Shown here: one piece after another, positions 1 through 9,599 of the stretch
How the letters are laid out: each line of letters starts with the position of its first letter
How positions within the stretch are numbered: the stretch's first letter is position 1
Assembly: GCA_030682575.1 (NCBI GenBank)
Contig: JAUXNX010000019.1
Span: forward strand, 124,001 to 188,000
DNA length: 64,000 nucleotides
DNA from: Gammaproteobacteria bacterium
Lineage (GTDB): Bacteria; Pseudomonadota; Gammaproteobacteria; Pseudomonadales; Pseudohongiellaceae
Reading direction: 5' to 3'
The notes under the pieces: model-generated
The model's database searches: none
The model's input: only the letters and a program-made list of their open reading frames with translations
What the model was told of the DNA's origin: nothing
Made by a program: the position numbers and the translations under genes

Positions 1-325
1 TCTCGCCGTTGTACTCGGTGTCTTCCGCCACCGCATTCACCTGTACGGGCGCGGTGTACGTCTGACCGTTGTCGTCGGAACGCGACACGAACACATGCTT
101 GTTCTGTACAAACGCTACCCACAAACGACCATCAGCATCCAGTGTGGCGCTCGGGGCGCCGCCGCAATGGATACTGACCACATCGACACCGTGCAGCTCA
201 CGCAACGACTGACAACTCTCTGCGGCTACATGGCTGCTCATGAAGAGAGTGCTCAGAGACAGAGCAGTCAACAGCGCAACCAGCGGCCAGGCGGCACGCT
301 TAGAAATCATAAGAGACATTCGCAT
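1..325 (-). CDS. Exported BNR/sialidase-like protein, N-terminal part only
   Basis: Partial gene that runs off the left edge; about 108 N-terminal residues are visible. An initial stretch rich in Leu, Ala and Val and ending in SSHVAAES reads as a Sec signal peptide. The segment after it contains LDADGRLWVAFVQ and VSRSDDNGQTYTAPV; the S-x-D-x-G-x-T-(Y/W) pattern is the Asp-box (BNR) repeat of sialidase-like beta-propellers. Three in-frame ATGs lie at 325, 319 and 310 and none has a good Shine-Dalgarno, so the start is uncertain. All three overlap the end of the TonB receptor gene upstream, which suggests translational coupling. Enzyme activity cannot be inferred from this fragment. Confidence 0.7.
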   Translation of the reverse strand, partial: MRMSLMISKRAAWPLVALLTALSLSTLFMSSHVAAESCQSLRELHGVDVVSIHCGGAPSATLDADGRLWVAFVQNKHVFVSRSDDNGQTYTAPVQVNAVAEDTEYNGE

Positions 326-2612
326 AATAAGTTCGGCCAGGCCATGGGTGCGCAACATAGGAGATCTCATTCGTCACGTTGTCCACCCCGAATCCAAGAG
401 CCACGCCGTTGGAAAAATTGTAAGTGCTCTTGAAGCCCAGGCGCGTGTAGCTATCCTGAGCGCCATAAACTCCGTCCTGGCGATCCCTGTTGTCATTGCG
501 GCCGAAGCTGTCGCTGGCATACTGCAGATTGATTCCCGCATCCCAGTTGCTGCGCAGATGATACGTAAGCAACAGGTTGCCACGCCACTCCGGCATGCGC
601 GGATAGACATTGCCTTCTATGCTTCTGTCGGCCGCGTTCTTCACGATTTCAGAATCGGTGAACACCATGTTGAAGCGCATCTCCAGATTGTCCACCAGCA
701 CGTCGTCCACGTTGGCGATGAATTCCACGCCGCGCGTCTCGATCTCATCCACGGGAATGAAGGTGCGCACAGTCAGACCACCTGGCAGGGTTTCCGACTG
801 GGATTCCACGACATCCTTCACGGTTTCCTGGAACAAATTCACTCGCAGCACGCCGTTGGCAATTTGCCGCTCCATCATGAAGTTCTGGTGAATACCATCT
901 TCCGGTTTCAGCTCCGGATTGGCGACACTGATCGCGTTGTACGCGGAATACTGGCTGAACAACTCTTCCACGATCGGGAAGCGGTACGCCTTGCCCAGCG
1001 CGTATGCAAAGCGCCAATTATCCACCGGCTGATAACCCAGAGAAAATTTCGGAGACACTTTTCTGTCAGAAGATTTCGGCACTGCCACGAGATCAAATTG
1101 AGGGGTGGCTGCAACATCGCGCGAGAAATACCCGTTGTCACTCTCGAACGCTTCCCAGCGGACTCCCAGGCCCATGTCCCACTTCGCATTGATGTCGTAA
1201 TTCATCTGCGCGAACAGCGCATCCATCGAGGTTTCGCCACCGCTGCGGCTGGTGAAGCCATTGAAAGTCCCGGCCACATAGTTGGTGGAATTGAAGACAT
1301 CCATGTTCAATTCGTAGGCGTCATGGCGCGCACCGATGATCAGTCCCATGCCTTCGACACTCATATTGTCAAAACTCAGCTTTGCCTCCGCGCTGCGCCA
1401 GCCCGTGTCACCAAATCTGGCAACCTGCCCATTCAACGTGTAGGCCGGGTCGGACGGATTGGACAAGGATGAACGATTCTCGTCATTCAATACCTGGAAC
1501 TCATTGAGGTTGGCTTCGAAGATCACACCCTCGCTCACTTCACCACGAATCCGTAAACCAACGGACAAACTGTCACGCTGGAGTTCACTCACGCCAAGAC
1601 GCGCAGCGGGAATATTGATGCGACGACCATCCTGCACCACATTGCCACTCCACACGGAGGCGCCAGATGCATTCCTCATGTAACTGTTCGGTGAGTTGCT
1701 GCCGTTGAAGCGATCTTCGTAGGCCACGTTCAGCAGGGTTTCCCAGTTGCCGAAGTCATGACCAATCTTGATCTTGTAGTTGTCAGTGATGGTCTCCTGC
1801 ACACCAGTGTCGCCAAACCACAGACGTGAGGTTGAAAATTCGTCGTTGCCAATCACACCACCACTGACCGCAGCTGCGTTGGTGGCGCTGGAGTTGGCTC
1901 CGTAATAGAAAGTCTGCGGCTGCGACTCACTGTCCAGTCGGTTGTAGGACAGATACACGCTGGTGTCACCATATCTGTTGGCAAACCGGTCGCCGTAAGA
2001 GAAGAAGGACTTGTGGCCATTGACGGTGTCATCGAAACCGTAGGCATCAAAACTCTGTGAGAAGAAAGAACTGTCGAAATGGAACTCGCGCTCCTGCGGG
2101 ATGGCGGATTCGATCAGCACCACACCACCCATGGAATTGCCGCTGAACTCTGCCGAGAAGGGGCCATACAGCACTTCCACCTGGGCAATCTCGCTCGCGG
2201 ACACCATGGTCCAGCGCGGGGCACCGTTCCAGCGTGACTGCAACAGATAGTGCAATGGCACGCCGTCGGCGAACACCATCGAGCGGGAAGTCTGGAACAT
2301 GTTGGAGCCGCGCATGCCCATGGTGCCGTTGGAATCGCCAATGAAGCGACGGCGGATCACCAGGCTGGGCTCGAATTTCACCACGTCTTCAGTAGTGGCG
2401 ACATTGATGCTGACCAGATCCTGCTGGGTCAGCATGCTGCTGGGGTGAGAGCTGGCGGCACGGTGCACAGACGCCTGCCCCCACACGACAATTTCTTCCA
2501 CTTCGGCTTCCCCTGCCGCGTTTGCAGCCTGAACAGAGGAGGTTGTCAGCGAGGCCAGAGCCAGGGCGATTGCCATGGGAGTCTTGGAAAATGTCAGATG
2601 TTTTCTTCGCAT
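300..2612 (-). CDS. TonB-dependent outer-membrane receptor
   Basis: Ligand-gated outer-membrane transporter of about 770 residues. The start is taken at the ATG encoding MRRKHLTF, because it gives a compact signal peptide ending SSVQAANA; an upstream in-frame start would add 14 residues. After the signal comes a TonB-box-like EEIVVWGQ, then a plug domain (LTQQDLVSINVATTEDVVKF, RGSNMFQTSRSMVFADGVPL, VEVLYGPFSAEFSGNSMGGV), then a long beta-barrel rich in aromatic strands. The last residue is Phe (NVSYDF), as expected for BAM-assembled barrels. The substrate is not evident. It lies 144 bp downstream of a response regulator on the same strand and overlaps the next exported protein gene, so the three may be co-transcribed. 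Confidence 0.93.
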   Translation of the reverse strand: MRRKHLTFSKTPMAIALALASLTTSSVQAANAAGEAEVEEIVVWGQASVHRAASSHPSSMLTQQDLVSINVATTEDVVKFEPSLVIRRRFIGDSNGTMGMRGSNMFQTSRSMVFADGVPLHYLLQSRWNGAPRWTMVSASEIAQVEVLYGPFSAEFSGNSMGGVVLIESAIPQEREFHFDSSFFSQSFDAYGFDDTVNGHKSFFSYGDRFANRYGDTSVYLSYNRLDSESQPQTFYYGANSSATNAAAVSGGVIGNDEFSTSRLWFGDTGVQETITDNYKIKIGHDFGNWETLLNVAYEDRFNGSNSPNSYMRNASGASVWSGNVVQDGRRINIPAARLGVSELQRDSLSVGLRIRGEVSEGVIFEANLNEFQVLNDENRSSLSNPSDPAYTLNGQVARFGDTGWRSAEAKLSFDNMSVEGMGLIIGARHDAYELNMDVFNSTNYVAGTFNGFTSRSGGETSMDALFAQMNYDINAKWDMGLGVRWEAFESDNGYFSRDVAATPQFDLVAVPKSSDRKVSPKFSLGYQPVDNWRFAYALGKAYRFPIVEELFSQYSAYNAISVANPELKPEDGIHQNFMMERQIANGVLRVNLFQETVKDVVESQSETLPGGLTVRTFIPVDEIETRGVEFIANVDDVLVDNLEMRFNMVFTDSEIVKNAADRSIEGNVYPRMPEWRGNLLLTYHLRSNWDAGINLQYASDSFGRNDNRDRQDGVYGAQDSYTRLGFKSTYNFSNGVALGFGVDNVTNEISYVAHPWPGRTYYANVSYDF

Positions 2613-2756
2613 TATTTTGGATATCCGCAAGTGCCACCTGTACACGACAGGCACGATGCGAAGTCTAGAGGGTTGTGTCGAGGAAACAATGCGGCCTAAT
2701 GTCGCAGGGCGTACAGTGAATTAGCCGCGGTCCCGGCCCTGGTGGATACAGGGATA

Positions 2757-3575
2757 TCAGGACGCGTCGTGCGACACGATACCGCGCCGGGACGCTTCCA
2801 GCGCCGCCTCGGCCCGGCTGGAGATATTGAGCTTGCGATAGATGGTCTTCACATAGCCAGAGGCCGTGTTGTGGGTGATGCCGAGAAACTCGGCTACCTT
2901 GGCCGTGGTGTAACCTTTGGCAATGAGACCCAGCACGTCACGCTCGCGGCTTGTCAGGTGCGTACCATCACTCTCATCAAAGGAGACGTCACGCTGCCCC
3001 CTTGGAGCCTCTCCAGGCGACATTCCAGGCACTTCTGCGCGCAATCCATCACCACTCTCGCGGGGGCCGAAGAATCCCAGCAGGCGCCGTGCGATGGCAG
3101 GAGACAGCGGTGGCTCACCCTCAACAATGCGCTGCAGCATGCCGGTAAGGTCTTCCCGGCTTTGATCCTTGAGCAGGTATCCGGATGCGCCTGCGCCAAG
3201 TGCGGAGAACAGGTGTGTGTCGTCATCGAACACGCTGGTGACCACCGAGAGCACTTCTGGATGGTTGCAGTTGAGCTCATCGATCAGGTCGATGCCGAAA
3301 CCATCCGGCAAGCCGATGTCGATCAAGGCTACCTGTGGCAGACGTGATGCAGCACGCACGCGTGCCTCGGCCAGTGTTGCGGCGGTCTCGATCTCGATGC
3401 CTGGAAAGGCTTCACCCATCGCGGCGATCAACCAGTCTCTGGCATCGGGAAGGTCTTCCACTATCAGTCCGTATCTCACTGTCACCTCTCTGTTGTCACC
3501 GGAACCTGCATTGCGAAACAGCCCAACCGGCGCTTGCACAGGCGTCGTGGGCTTTGCGGATGATGACTTGGACAC
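2757..3575 (-). CDS. NarL/FixJ-type response regulator
   Basis: Two-component response regulator of 272 residues. The receiver domain covers roughly residues 34-150: acidic pair E40-D41 (LIVEDLPD), phospho-acceptor D86 (ALIDIGLPDG) and the lysine in GYLLKD. A linker of about 50 residues follows, then a LuxR-type HTH around residues 205-262 (LTSRERDVLGLIAKGYT, TASGYVKTIYRKL). The GTG start at 3575 has a strong AAGGAG seven bases upstream. An internal GTG at 3479 (residue 33), also with an AGAGAGGTG-type site, would drop the N-terminal extension, so two start forms are possible. No histidine kinase is adjacent. The nearest downstream gene is the TonB receptor, a plausible target by context only. 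Confidence 0.9.
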   Translation of the reverse strand: MSKSSSAKPTTPVQAPVGLFRNAGSGDNREVTVRYGLIVEDLPDARDWLIAAMGEAFPGIEIETAATLAEARVRAASRLPQVALIDIGLPDGFGIDLIDELNCNHPEVLSVVTSVFDDDTHLFSALGAGASGYLLKDQSREDLTGMLQRIVEGEPPLSPAIARRLLGFFGPRESGDGLRAEVPGMSPGEAPRGQRDVSFDESDGTHLTSRERDVLGLIAKGYTTAKVAEFLGITHNTASGYVKTIYRKLNISSRAEAALEASRRGIVSHDAS

Positions 3576-3778
3576 AGACTAACTCCTTCATTTGTTCAGC
3601 TGCACCCCCAATACTGGGGAGCACTGGCTGCAAGACGGCGCAGATTCTCACACTCTCGCAATCCCCAGCCAACAACGAGGGGGCCAGACGCCAAGGTGTG
3701 AGACCTGAGTGACTTACGCTAGAATAGCCCCCGACTCGAACATAGCAACCCGCACAACGGGCCGAATGGGGACATATT

Positions 3779-4588
3779 TTGAATAACAGCAGGATCGCCT
3801 TCATCGGCGCAGGGAACATGGCCAACAGCCTGATACGCGGACTTGTCGCCAAGGGCGTACCCGCCGGGAATATCTCCGCTTGCGACATCGACAGTGTCAA
3901 GCTGGCAGAACTGCAGAGCGAGTGCGGGATTTGCACGGGCAGCATGGAGGAAGTGGCGAACAGCGCCGACGTGTTACTGCTGGCAGTCAAGCCTCAGGTC
4001 ATGGCACAAGTCTGTGCAACGCTGCGATCCCTGTTGCCTGCCACCGGTACGCTGATCATTTCCATTGCTGCTGGCATTCCCTTGAAGAGCATGGAGCAAT
4101 GGCTTGGCCCGCAGCAGGCCTTGGTCCGCTGCATGCCCAACACGCCCGCATTGGTGCTGGAAGGCGCCACTGGTCTGTTTGCCAACGCCAACACCAGCTC
4201 AGCGCAACGCGATCTTGCCGAAGCCATCCTTTCCGCCGTGGGCATCAGCCGCTGGCTGGCGACAGAGAACGACATCAATGCAGTGACTGCACTCTCCGGC
4301 AGTGGCCCGGCGTATTACTTCCTGTTGATGGAAGCAATGGAGCAGGCCGCAGTCAAACTCGGTCTGGAGCCGGAAATGGCGCGTGCATTGACCATACAGA
4401 CTGCGTTGGGCGCAGCGAAGCTGGCAGCCAGCAGCGATGTGGCACCGGATGAATTGCGTCGTCGGGTCACTTCTCCCAACGGCACCACACAGGCCGCGCT
4501 CGAACAATTCGAGCGCGAGGATTTTCGTGGTCTTGTAGAGCGCGCCGTCACCGCTGCGCAGAAGCGTTCTGTGGAATTGGCAGGCTGA
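3779..4588 (+). CDS. proC: Pyrroline-5-carboxylate reductase
   Basis: Reduces 1-pyrroline-5-carboxylate to L-proline with NAD(P)H, the last step of proline synthesis, in the cytoplasm. The N-terminal Rossmann motif is IAFIGAGNMANSLIRGL; the C-terminal dimerisation domain holds the P5CR signature region TALSGSGPAYYFLLMEAM and the late segment RRRVTSPNGTT. The length of 269 aa is normal for ProC. The start is a TTG, since the nearby in-frame ATG runs straight into a stop; GGGGA sits about eight bases upstream. It opens the proC-yggT-yggU-metX-metW-rdgB-hemW run. The yggS gene often found just before proC is absent; the neighbour is the divergent response regulator. Confidence 0.96.
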   Translation: MNNSRIAFIGAGNMANSLIRGLVAKGVPAGNISACDIDSVKLAELQSECGICTGSMEEVANSADVLLLAVKPQVMAQVCATLRSLLPATGTLIISIAAGIPLKSMEQWLGPQQALVRCMPNTPALVLEGATGLFANANTSSAQRDLAEAILSAVGISRWLATENDINAVTALSGSGPAYYFLLMEAMEQAAVKLGLEPEMARALTIQTALGAAKLAASSDVAPDELRRRVTSPNGTTQAALEQFEREDFRGLVERAVTAAQKRSVELAG

Positions 4589-4635
4589 GTCATTGTGAAC
4601 AACCAACTCAAGAGAGTGCGTGGAGAGAGAATGTA

Positions 4636-5214
4636 ATGGGTGCAATCGGCAATGTCGGTGTTCTGCTCGTCCAAACCCTTGGTGGCTTGTATCTGCTGGC
4701 AGTGCTGCTGCGCTTCCTGCTGCAGATAGCCCGCGCTGATTTCTACAATCCGTTTACACAGGCCATCGTCAAAGTGACCGATCCGGCCGTGCGCATTTTC
4801 AGACGAATCGTGCCCGGTTATCGTGGTGTGGACTTCGCGTCTCTGGTGCTGGCGTTTCTGATTCAATGCATTGCAACCACACTGCTGATAACCCTGAGTG
4901 GTTATGCGATTCCAGGCGCCGGGCTGATCATCACCTGGTCTGCTGTGGGGCTGCTGTCGTTTGTGCTCAACATCTACTTCTGGAGCATGATCATCTCGAT
5001 CATCGCCAGCTTCATTGCGCCATTCAGTGCTCATCCGGCGCTGGTACTGGTACGACAACTGACAGAGCCTCTTATGGGGCCATTCCGACGCCTGCTTCCA
5101 TCGATGGGTGGACTTGATCTTTCCCCGATCTTCGTCTTTCTCACTCTGCAGATCATCCGCACGGTGCTGATCATGCCGATGGGAGTCAATCCGACCGTGG
5201 TGCTGGGGATATAG
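4636..5214 (+). CDS. YggT family integral membrane protein
   Basis: A 192-aa inner-membrane protein with two YggT repeats. Each repeat is a hydrophobic helix followed by a short basic, Pro-containing loop: YNPFTQAIVKVTDPAVRIFRRIVP in the first and HPALVLVRQLTEPLMGPFRRLLP in the second. Hydrophobic segments lie near residues 5-30, 70-100, 105-130 and 160-190. The ATG is preceded by GGAGAGAGA. The family is usually found after proC, as here; it has been linked to osmotic or cation tolerance, but its mechanism is not settled and nothing in this sequence decides it. Confidence 0.93.
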   Translation: MGAIGNVGVLLVQTLGGLYLLAVLLRFLLQIARADFYNPFTQAIVKVTDPAVRIFRRIVPGYRGVDFASLVLAFLIQCIATTLLITLSGYAIPGAGLIITWSAVGLLSFVLNIYFWSMIISIIASFIAPFSAHPALVLVRQLTEPLMGPFRRLLPSMGGLDLSPIFVFLTLQIIRTVLIMPMGVNPTVVLGI

Positions 5215-5242
5215 ATCACAGCATCGCGCTTATGGAAATCAG

Positions 5243-5557
5243 GTGACGGACAGAGAAGATAATTACTATATGTGGCACGATCAGAATTTGATTCTGAATT
5301 GCCGCCTGCAACCGAAGGCCGCGCAGGATGAGTTTGCAGAAGTGGCAGAGGGCAGGATCAAGATAAGGATTACAGCGCCACCGGTAGACGGCAAGGCCAA
5401 CAAACATCTGATCAAATTTTTAGCCAGACAATTCAAAGTACCTCAGAGCAGCGTGACCATCATGAGCGGCGACAACAGCAGACAGAAGCGCATTCAGATC
5501 ACTGATCCGCAATGCCTGCCAATCGCTCTCAACATCCTTCGCCCTGCGACTTCTTGA
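5243..5557 (+). CDS. DUF167 (YggU) family protein
   Basis: Small cytoplasmic protein of the DUF167/YggU family, function unknown. The family core is clear: NCRLQPKAAQDEF, KIRITAPPVDGKANKHLIKFLA and SGDNSRQKRIQI. The annotated GTG start gives 104 aa. An ATG at 5270 (MWHDQNLIL) would give 95 aa and matches the usual family N-terminus (Met, aromatic, then the first strand) better; neither start has a strong Shine-Dalgarno. It follows yggT by 28 bp and precedes metX by 30 bp, so it is probably co-transcribed. Confidence 0.88.
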   Translation: MTDREDNYYMWHDQNLILNCRLQPKAAQDEFAEVAEGRIKIRITAPPVDGKANKHLIKFLARQFKVPQSSVTIMSGDNSRQKRIQITDPQCLPIALNILRPATS

Positions 5558-5587
5558 ACCCAGGACCCGAGTAACCAAGACCCTGAA

Positions 5588-6784
5588 ATGCCAAAGACAA
5601 TCCCGGAAAACTCTGTAGGAATCGTCACGCCTCAGTGCCTGCACTTTGACGAGCCACTCATATTGCGCAGCGGCAAGAGCATCGCCAGCTACGATCTGAT
5701 GGTGGAAACCTATGGCACGCTGAACGCCGCAAGATCCAACGGCATTCTGATTTGCCACGCGCTCAGCGGCGATCATCACGCAGCCGGTTACCACAAGGAA
5801 GCGGATGCCAAACCTGGTTGGTGGGACAGTTGCATTGGCCCCGGCAAACCCATCGATACCAACAAGTTCTTCGTCGTGTGCCTGAACAATCTTGGCGGCT
5901 GCGCAGGCAGCACCGGCCCCACGTCCATCAATCCCGAGACCGGCAAATTCTACGGCCCCGATTTTCCCGTGGTGACTGTGCGGGACTGGGTCAACAGCCA
6001 GAAGCGCCTGATGGAACGTCTGGGTATCAATCAATGGGCCGCCATTGTCGGTGGCAGTCTCGGTGGCATGCAGGTCATGCGCTGGGCGATCAGCTACCCG
6101 GACAAACTGCGCAACGCCATCATGATCGCGGTGGCGCCCAAACTGTCTGCACAGAACATTGCGTTCAACGAAGTGGCGCGGCAGTCGATCACGGCCGACC
6201 CGCACTTCCACGAAGGCCGCTACCTGGAACACGGCACGTATCCGAAGAAAGGCGTGATGCTGGCGCGCATGGTGGGACACATCACCTACCTGTCCGACAG
6301 TGCGATGCGCGAGAAATTCGGCAAGGCAGCAGAAGCAATGACGACAGATGCAATCAAGAGCAACTTCGGACGCGATCTGAGCAGTGGCAAGTTGAGCTTC
6401 GGCCTGGACACAGACTTCCAGGTCGAGCGCTATTTGCATTATCAGGGCGAACGCTTCTCCGAGCGCTTTGACGCCAACACTTATCTGCTCATGACCAAGG
6501 CGCTGGATTACTTCGATCCGACCGTCGACTTCGATGGCAATCTCAGCAAGGCCTTCGCCAACAGCACCTGCAGATTCCTGTTGATGTCATTCAGTTCGGA
6601 CTGGCGCTTTCCTCCTGAGCGATCACGCGAGATCGTCGATGCACTGCTGGAAGCACGCAAGCAGGTGACCTATCTTGAGATCGAAGCTGATCAGGGCCAC
6701 GATGCATTCCTGTTGCCGGTACCCCGTTACATGGAAGCTTTCGGCACGTATCTGCAGCGTGTCAGCGATGAGGTGAACTCATGA
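5588..6784 (+). CDS. metX: Homoserine O-acyltransferase (MetX)
   Basis: Alpha/beta-hydrolase-fold enzyme that activates L-homoserine by O-acylation for methionine synthesis. The nucleophile is Ser157 in VGGSLGGMQ; the triad is completed by Asp in [11 protein letters not shown] and His in QGHDAFLLP. The segments [10 protein letters not shown] and [10 protein letters not shown] are also typical of MetX. At 398 aa the length is normal. MetX enzymes may use acetyl-CoA or succinyl-CoA, and many proteobacterial members prefer succinyl-CoA; I cannot assign the acyl donor by eye. It overlaps metW by four bases (ATGA), a usual arrangement for this pair. Confidence 0.95.
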   Translation: MPKTIPENSVGIVTPQCLHFDEPLILRSGKSIASYDLMVETYGTLNAARSNGILICHALSGDHHAAGYHKEADAKPGWWDSCIGPGKPIDTNKFFVVCLNNLGGCAGSTGPTSINPETGKFYGPDFPVVTVRDWVNSQKRLMERLGINQWAAIVGGSLGGMQVMRWAISYPDKLRNAIMIAVAPKLSAQNIAFNEVARQSITADPHFHEGRYLEHGTYPKKGVMLARMVGHITYLSDSAMREKFGKAAEAMTTDAIKSNFGRDLSSGKLSFGLDTDFQVERYLHYQGERFSERFDANTYLLMTKALDYFDPTVDFDGNLSKAFANSTCRFLLMSFSSDWRFPPERSREIVDALLEARKQVTYLEIEADQGHDAFLLPVPRYMEAFGTYLQRVSDEVNS

Positions 6785-7374
6785 TGCGCCCCGATCTGGA
6801 TATCATTCAACACTGGATTGCGCCAGGCAGTCGCGTGCTCGACCTCGGTTGTGGCGATGGCAGTCTGCTGGAGTATCTCAAGACCAACAAGAATATTTCC
6901 GACACTGGCCTGGAGATTGACGAGCGCAATATTCAGGGCTGCCTGAGCAAAGGCGTGAATGTGATTCAGCAGGATCTGAACAAGAGCCTGAAGAATTTCA
7001 GCGACAAGAGTTTCGACACTGTGTTGTTGACGCAGACTCTGCAAGCCGTGAATTATCCTGACGTGCTGATCGACGAGATGCTGCGGATCGGGAAGAACTG
7101 TATTGTGACGTTCCCGAATTTCGGCAACTGGCGCAGTCGCTGGTACCTCTTCTGGAAGGGCAGAATGCCCGTGTCCAATTTCATGCCCTATCAGTGGTAC
7201 AACACGCCGAACATTCACTTCTGTACCGTGCGTGATTTCGATGAACTGTGCCGCGAGCGCAACATCAAGGTCATCACCCGTACAGTGGTGGATCACAAGC
7301 ATCAGGGCAACTGGTACATCCGTATGTGGCCGAACCTGTTGGGCGAGACAGCCATTTATCACATCAGTCGCTGA
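6781..7374 (+). CDS. metW: Methionine biosynthesis protein MetW
   Basis: Methyltransferase-fold protein of 197 aa encoded with metX. The SAM-binding-type motif is [15 protein letters not shown], followed by the acidic strand end TGLEIDERN; the distal part ([33 protein letters not shown]) is highly characteristic of MetW. A good GAGGTG site lies five bases before the first ATG, and a second ATG follows immediately, so the start could be 6781 or 6784. In other proteobacteria MetW forms a complex with MetX and is needed for efficient homoserine acylation; that is family knowledge, not shown here. Confidence 0.95.
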   Translation: MMRPDLDIIQHWIAPGSRVLDLGCGDGSLLEYLKTNKNISDTGLEIDERNIQGCLSKGVNVIQQDLNKSLKNFSDKSFDTVLLTQTLQAVNYPDVLIDEMLRIGKNCIVTFPNFGNWRSRWYLFWKGRMPVSNFMPYQWYNTPNIHFCTVRDFDELCRERNIKVITRTVVDHKHQGNWYIRMWPNLLGETAIYHISR

Positions 7375-7404
7375 GCCCAGTCGCCGTAAATAAAAGAGAG
7401 CCTC

Positions 7405-8016
7405 ATGAAAAGAATTGTGCTGGCCAGCGGCAATGCAGGCAAACTCAGAGAGTTTCAGCAGATGCTTGGTGGTGCGGATATCGAGTTCGTCACTCAGCGT
7501 GCGCTGGGCGTGACGGATGCGGACGAGACCGGTTTGAGTTTTGTCGAGAATGCCATCCTCAAGGCACGTCACGCCTGTGCAATCACAGGGCTGCCCGCGC
7601 TGGCCGATGATTCTGGCATTGAAGTTGATGCACTGAAAGGGCAACCCGGCATCTACTCCGCGCGCTATGCAGGCGTGGGCGCAACCGATCAACAGAACAA
7701 CGACAAGCTGCTCGCGGCTCTCGCAGATGTTGCGATTGAGAAGCGCAGTGCCCGGTTTCAGTGTGTGATTGTTTTCATGCGTCATGCGGAAGACCCGATG
7801 CCTTTCATCAGCCAGGGAACCTGGGAAGGCCGGATTCTCTTTTCGCCCTCCGGTGAAAATGGCTTCGGGTATGACCCGCTGTTCTATGTGCCCACCCATG
7901 GTTGCGCTTCCGCGCAGTTGGAACCAACAATCAAGAACAACATCAGCCATCGTGGTCAGGCATTGCGGCAATTGCTCGCCAGCTGGGACTTGCTGCGCAG
8001 CCGGTCTGCACTGTGA
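7405..8016 (+). CDS. rdgB: XTP/dITP pyrophosphatase (RdgB/HAM1 family)
   Basis: Hydrolyses non-canonical purine NTPs (dITP, XTP) to monophosphates and so keeps them out of DNA. The N-terminal substrate-binding motif is VLASGNAGKLREFQQML, the catalytic region LPALADDSGIEVDAL, and PGIYSARYAG, FGYDPLFYVP and SHRGQALRQL complete the family pattern. The 203-aa length is standard. The ATG has an AGAGAG ribosome-binding site. It shares GTGA with the hemW start at its 3' end, so translation of the two is likely coupled. Confidence 0.95.
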   Translation: MKRIVLASGNAGKLREFQQMLGGADIEFVTQRALGVTDADETGLSFVENAILKARHACAITGLPALADDSGIEVDALKGQPGIYSARYAGVGATDQQNNDKLLAALADVAIEKRSARFQCVIVFMRHAEDPMPFISQGTWEGRILFSPSGENGFGYDPLFYVPTHGCASAQLEPTIKNNISHRGQALRQLLASWDLLRSRSAL

Positions 8017-9206
8017 GTGCCACGTCGCTCTTGCATACGCCGCCACTGAGTCTCTATGTGCATATCCCCTGGTGTGTACGCAAATGTCCATACTGCGACT
8101 TCAATTCCCATCAGAAGAACGGTGAACTGCCCGAGGCAGATTACATTGCTGCGTTGTTGCGGGATTTTGCCGACGACCTTCCCTATGTGCAGGGACGCGA
8201 GATCAGCACCATATTTTTCGGTGGCGGCACGCCAAGTCTGTTCTCTGCGTCAGCCTACGAAACACTTTTCGCTGGTTTACAGAAGTGTGTACGCTTTGCT
8301 CCGGATATAGAGATAACGCTGGAAGCCAATCCCGGCACTGCAGAGCGTGAGAAATTCGCTGACTATCGTCGCGCTGGCATCAATCGCCTTTCCATTGGCA
8401 TTCAGAGTTTTGATGACGGACAGTTGCAGAATCTCGGTCGCATTCATGGCAGCGACGATGGTCGCAGAGCCATCGAGTTTGCGCGCATGGCGGGCTTTGA
8501 CAATCTCAATGTGGACATCATGTATGGTTTGAAGGAGCAATCACTTTCCTCCGCAATGAATGACCTGCAGGAAGCCATCTCATACAACCCCGAGCACCTT
8601 TCGTGGTATCAACTCACCATCGAGCCGAATACTGAATTCTTCAAACGCCCCCCCACATTGCCGCCAGAGGACGAGCTGATTGAGATTCAGGATAGTGGCC
8701 TCGCGTTGTTGGCACAACATGGTTATGTCCGCTACGAAGTCTCGGCATTTGCTCGCGATGAACGCCGCGCCCGCCACAATCTGAATTACTGGCGCTTTGG
8801 TGACTACCTCGGCATCGGTGCCGGTGCGCATGGCAAGATCACGTTGGCGCAGACCCGGCGTATCGTTCGTACCCGCAAGAAGAAACAACCGGGGCACTAC
8901 TTGCAGGCAGGGCTGCAGATTCAATTGGCGGCCGACTCATCGACATTGACTGACTGCTTCAATGCGGAAACTGCCGAGATCACTCACGAGGACATTGCGC
9001 TGGAGTTCATGCTCAATGCCCTGCGGCTTGCAGAGGGCTTCACGACAGTGCAGTTCGAGGCCGCCACAGGGTTGGGTTTCGAGGCTGTGGAAAAACAGGT
9101 AGACTCGTTGCAACGCAAGGGCCTGCTGAGTTCCGATGGTGGTGTAATCCGTCCCACTCACAAGGGTCAGCAGTTCCTCAACAGCGTACTCGAAGAGTTT
9201 GTCTGA
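8013..9206 (+). CDS. hemW: Radical SAM heme chaperone HemW
   Basis: HemN-like radical SAM protein of 397 aa. The 4Fe-4S motif is CVRKCPYCDFNSH (CxxxCxxC followed by D-F); it lacks the extra cysteine of true HemN coproporphyrinogen dehydrogenase, which points to HemW, a heme-binding chaperone. Other supports are FFGGGTPSLF, EITLEANPGT, NRLSIGIQSF and the C-terminal HemN domain (NLNYWRFGDYLGIGAGAHG). An open frame extends 37 codons further upstream inside rdgB, but the GTG overlapping the rdgB stop gives the expected N-terminus just before LSLYVHIP. The rdgB-hemW pair is conserved in gammaproteobacteria. Confidence 0.94.
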   Translation: MSATSLLHTPPLSLYVHIPWCVRKCPYCDFNSHQKNGELPEADYIAALLRDFADDLPYVQGREISTIFFGGGTPSLFSASAYETLFAGLQKCVRFAPDIEITLEANPGTAEREKFADYRRAGINRLSIGIQSFDDGQLQNLGRIHGSDDGRRAIEFARMAGFDNLNVDIMYGLKEQSLSSAMNDLQEAISYNPEHLSWYQLTIEPNTEFFKRPPTLPPEDELIEIQDSGLALLAQHGYVRYEVSAFARDERRARHNLNYWRFGDYLGIGAGAHGKITLAQTRRIVRTRKKKQPGHYLQAGLQIQLAADSSTLTDCFNAETAEITHEDIALEFMLNALRLAEGFTTVQFEAATGLGFEAVEKQVDSLQRKGLLSSDGGVIRPTHKGQQFLNSVLEEFV

Positions 9207-9241
9207 TCCAGGCCAGATCATCGATCTCAGGAGGCACCTAC

Positions 9242-9598
9242 ATGTCCCGCTCGCTCTATGAACAGCATTGCCAGCCATGCGTCATTGGCACCCGTGCCAT
9301 GCTGCCGGAAGATTCCAACAAGATGCTGGCATCGATACCACGCTGGAAGAAAATCGTGGTTGATACGATGGAGCAGATTCGCCGAGAGTTCTACTTCCGC
9401 GATTTCAAGGAGGCCGCCGCGTTCGCCAACAAGATCGGCATGCTTGCCGAACGGGAGAATCATCATCCCAGCCTGCTCATCGAGTGGGGAAAGGTAACCG
9501 TAACCTGGTGGACACACAAAGCCAACGGACTGCATCCTAACGATTTCATTATGGCCGCCAAGACCGATCTGGTAGCCAGTACCACAGCTGGGAATTGA
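9242..9598 (+). CDS. 4a-hydroxytetrahydrobiopterin dehydratase (pterin carbinolamine dehydratase)
   Basis: Dehydrates 4a-hydroxy-tetrahydropterin, recycling the pterin cofactor of aromatic amino acid hydroxylases. The family pattern is visible: FRDFKEAAAFANKIGMLAE, the HHP motif in ERENHHPSLLIEW, WTHKANGLHPNDF and a downstream Asp. At 118 aa the size is usual. The ATG has a very good AGGAGG. No phenylalanine hydroxylase gene is next to it, so the partner is unknown; a role in moonlighting transcription, known for some family members, is not indicated. It ends one base before argE, so both are probably on one transcript. Confidence 0.93.
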   Translation: MSRSLYEQHCQPCVIGTRAMLPEDSNKMLASIPRWKKIVVDTMEQIRREFYFRDFKEAAAFANKIGMLAERENHHPSLLIEWGKVTVTWWTHKANGLHPNDFIMAAKTDLVASTTAGN

Positions 9599-9599
9599 G

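Noticed and set aside
240-1472. A 410-codon plus-strand frame over the TonB receptor
   Set aside because: Antisense to a well-supported gene, with the same shadow composition.
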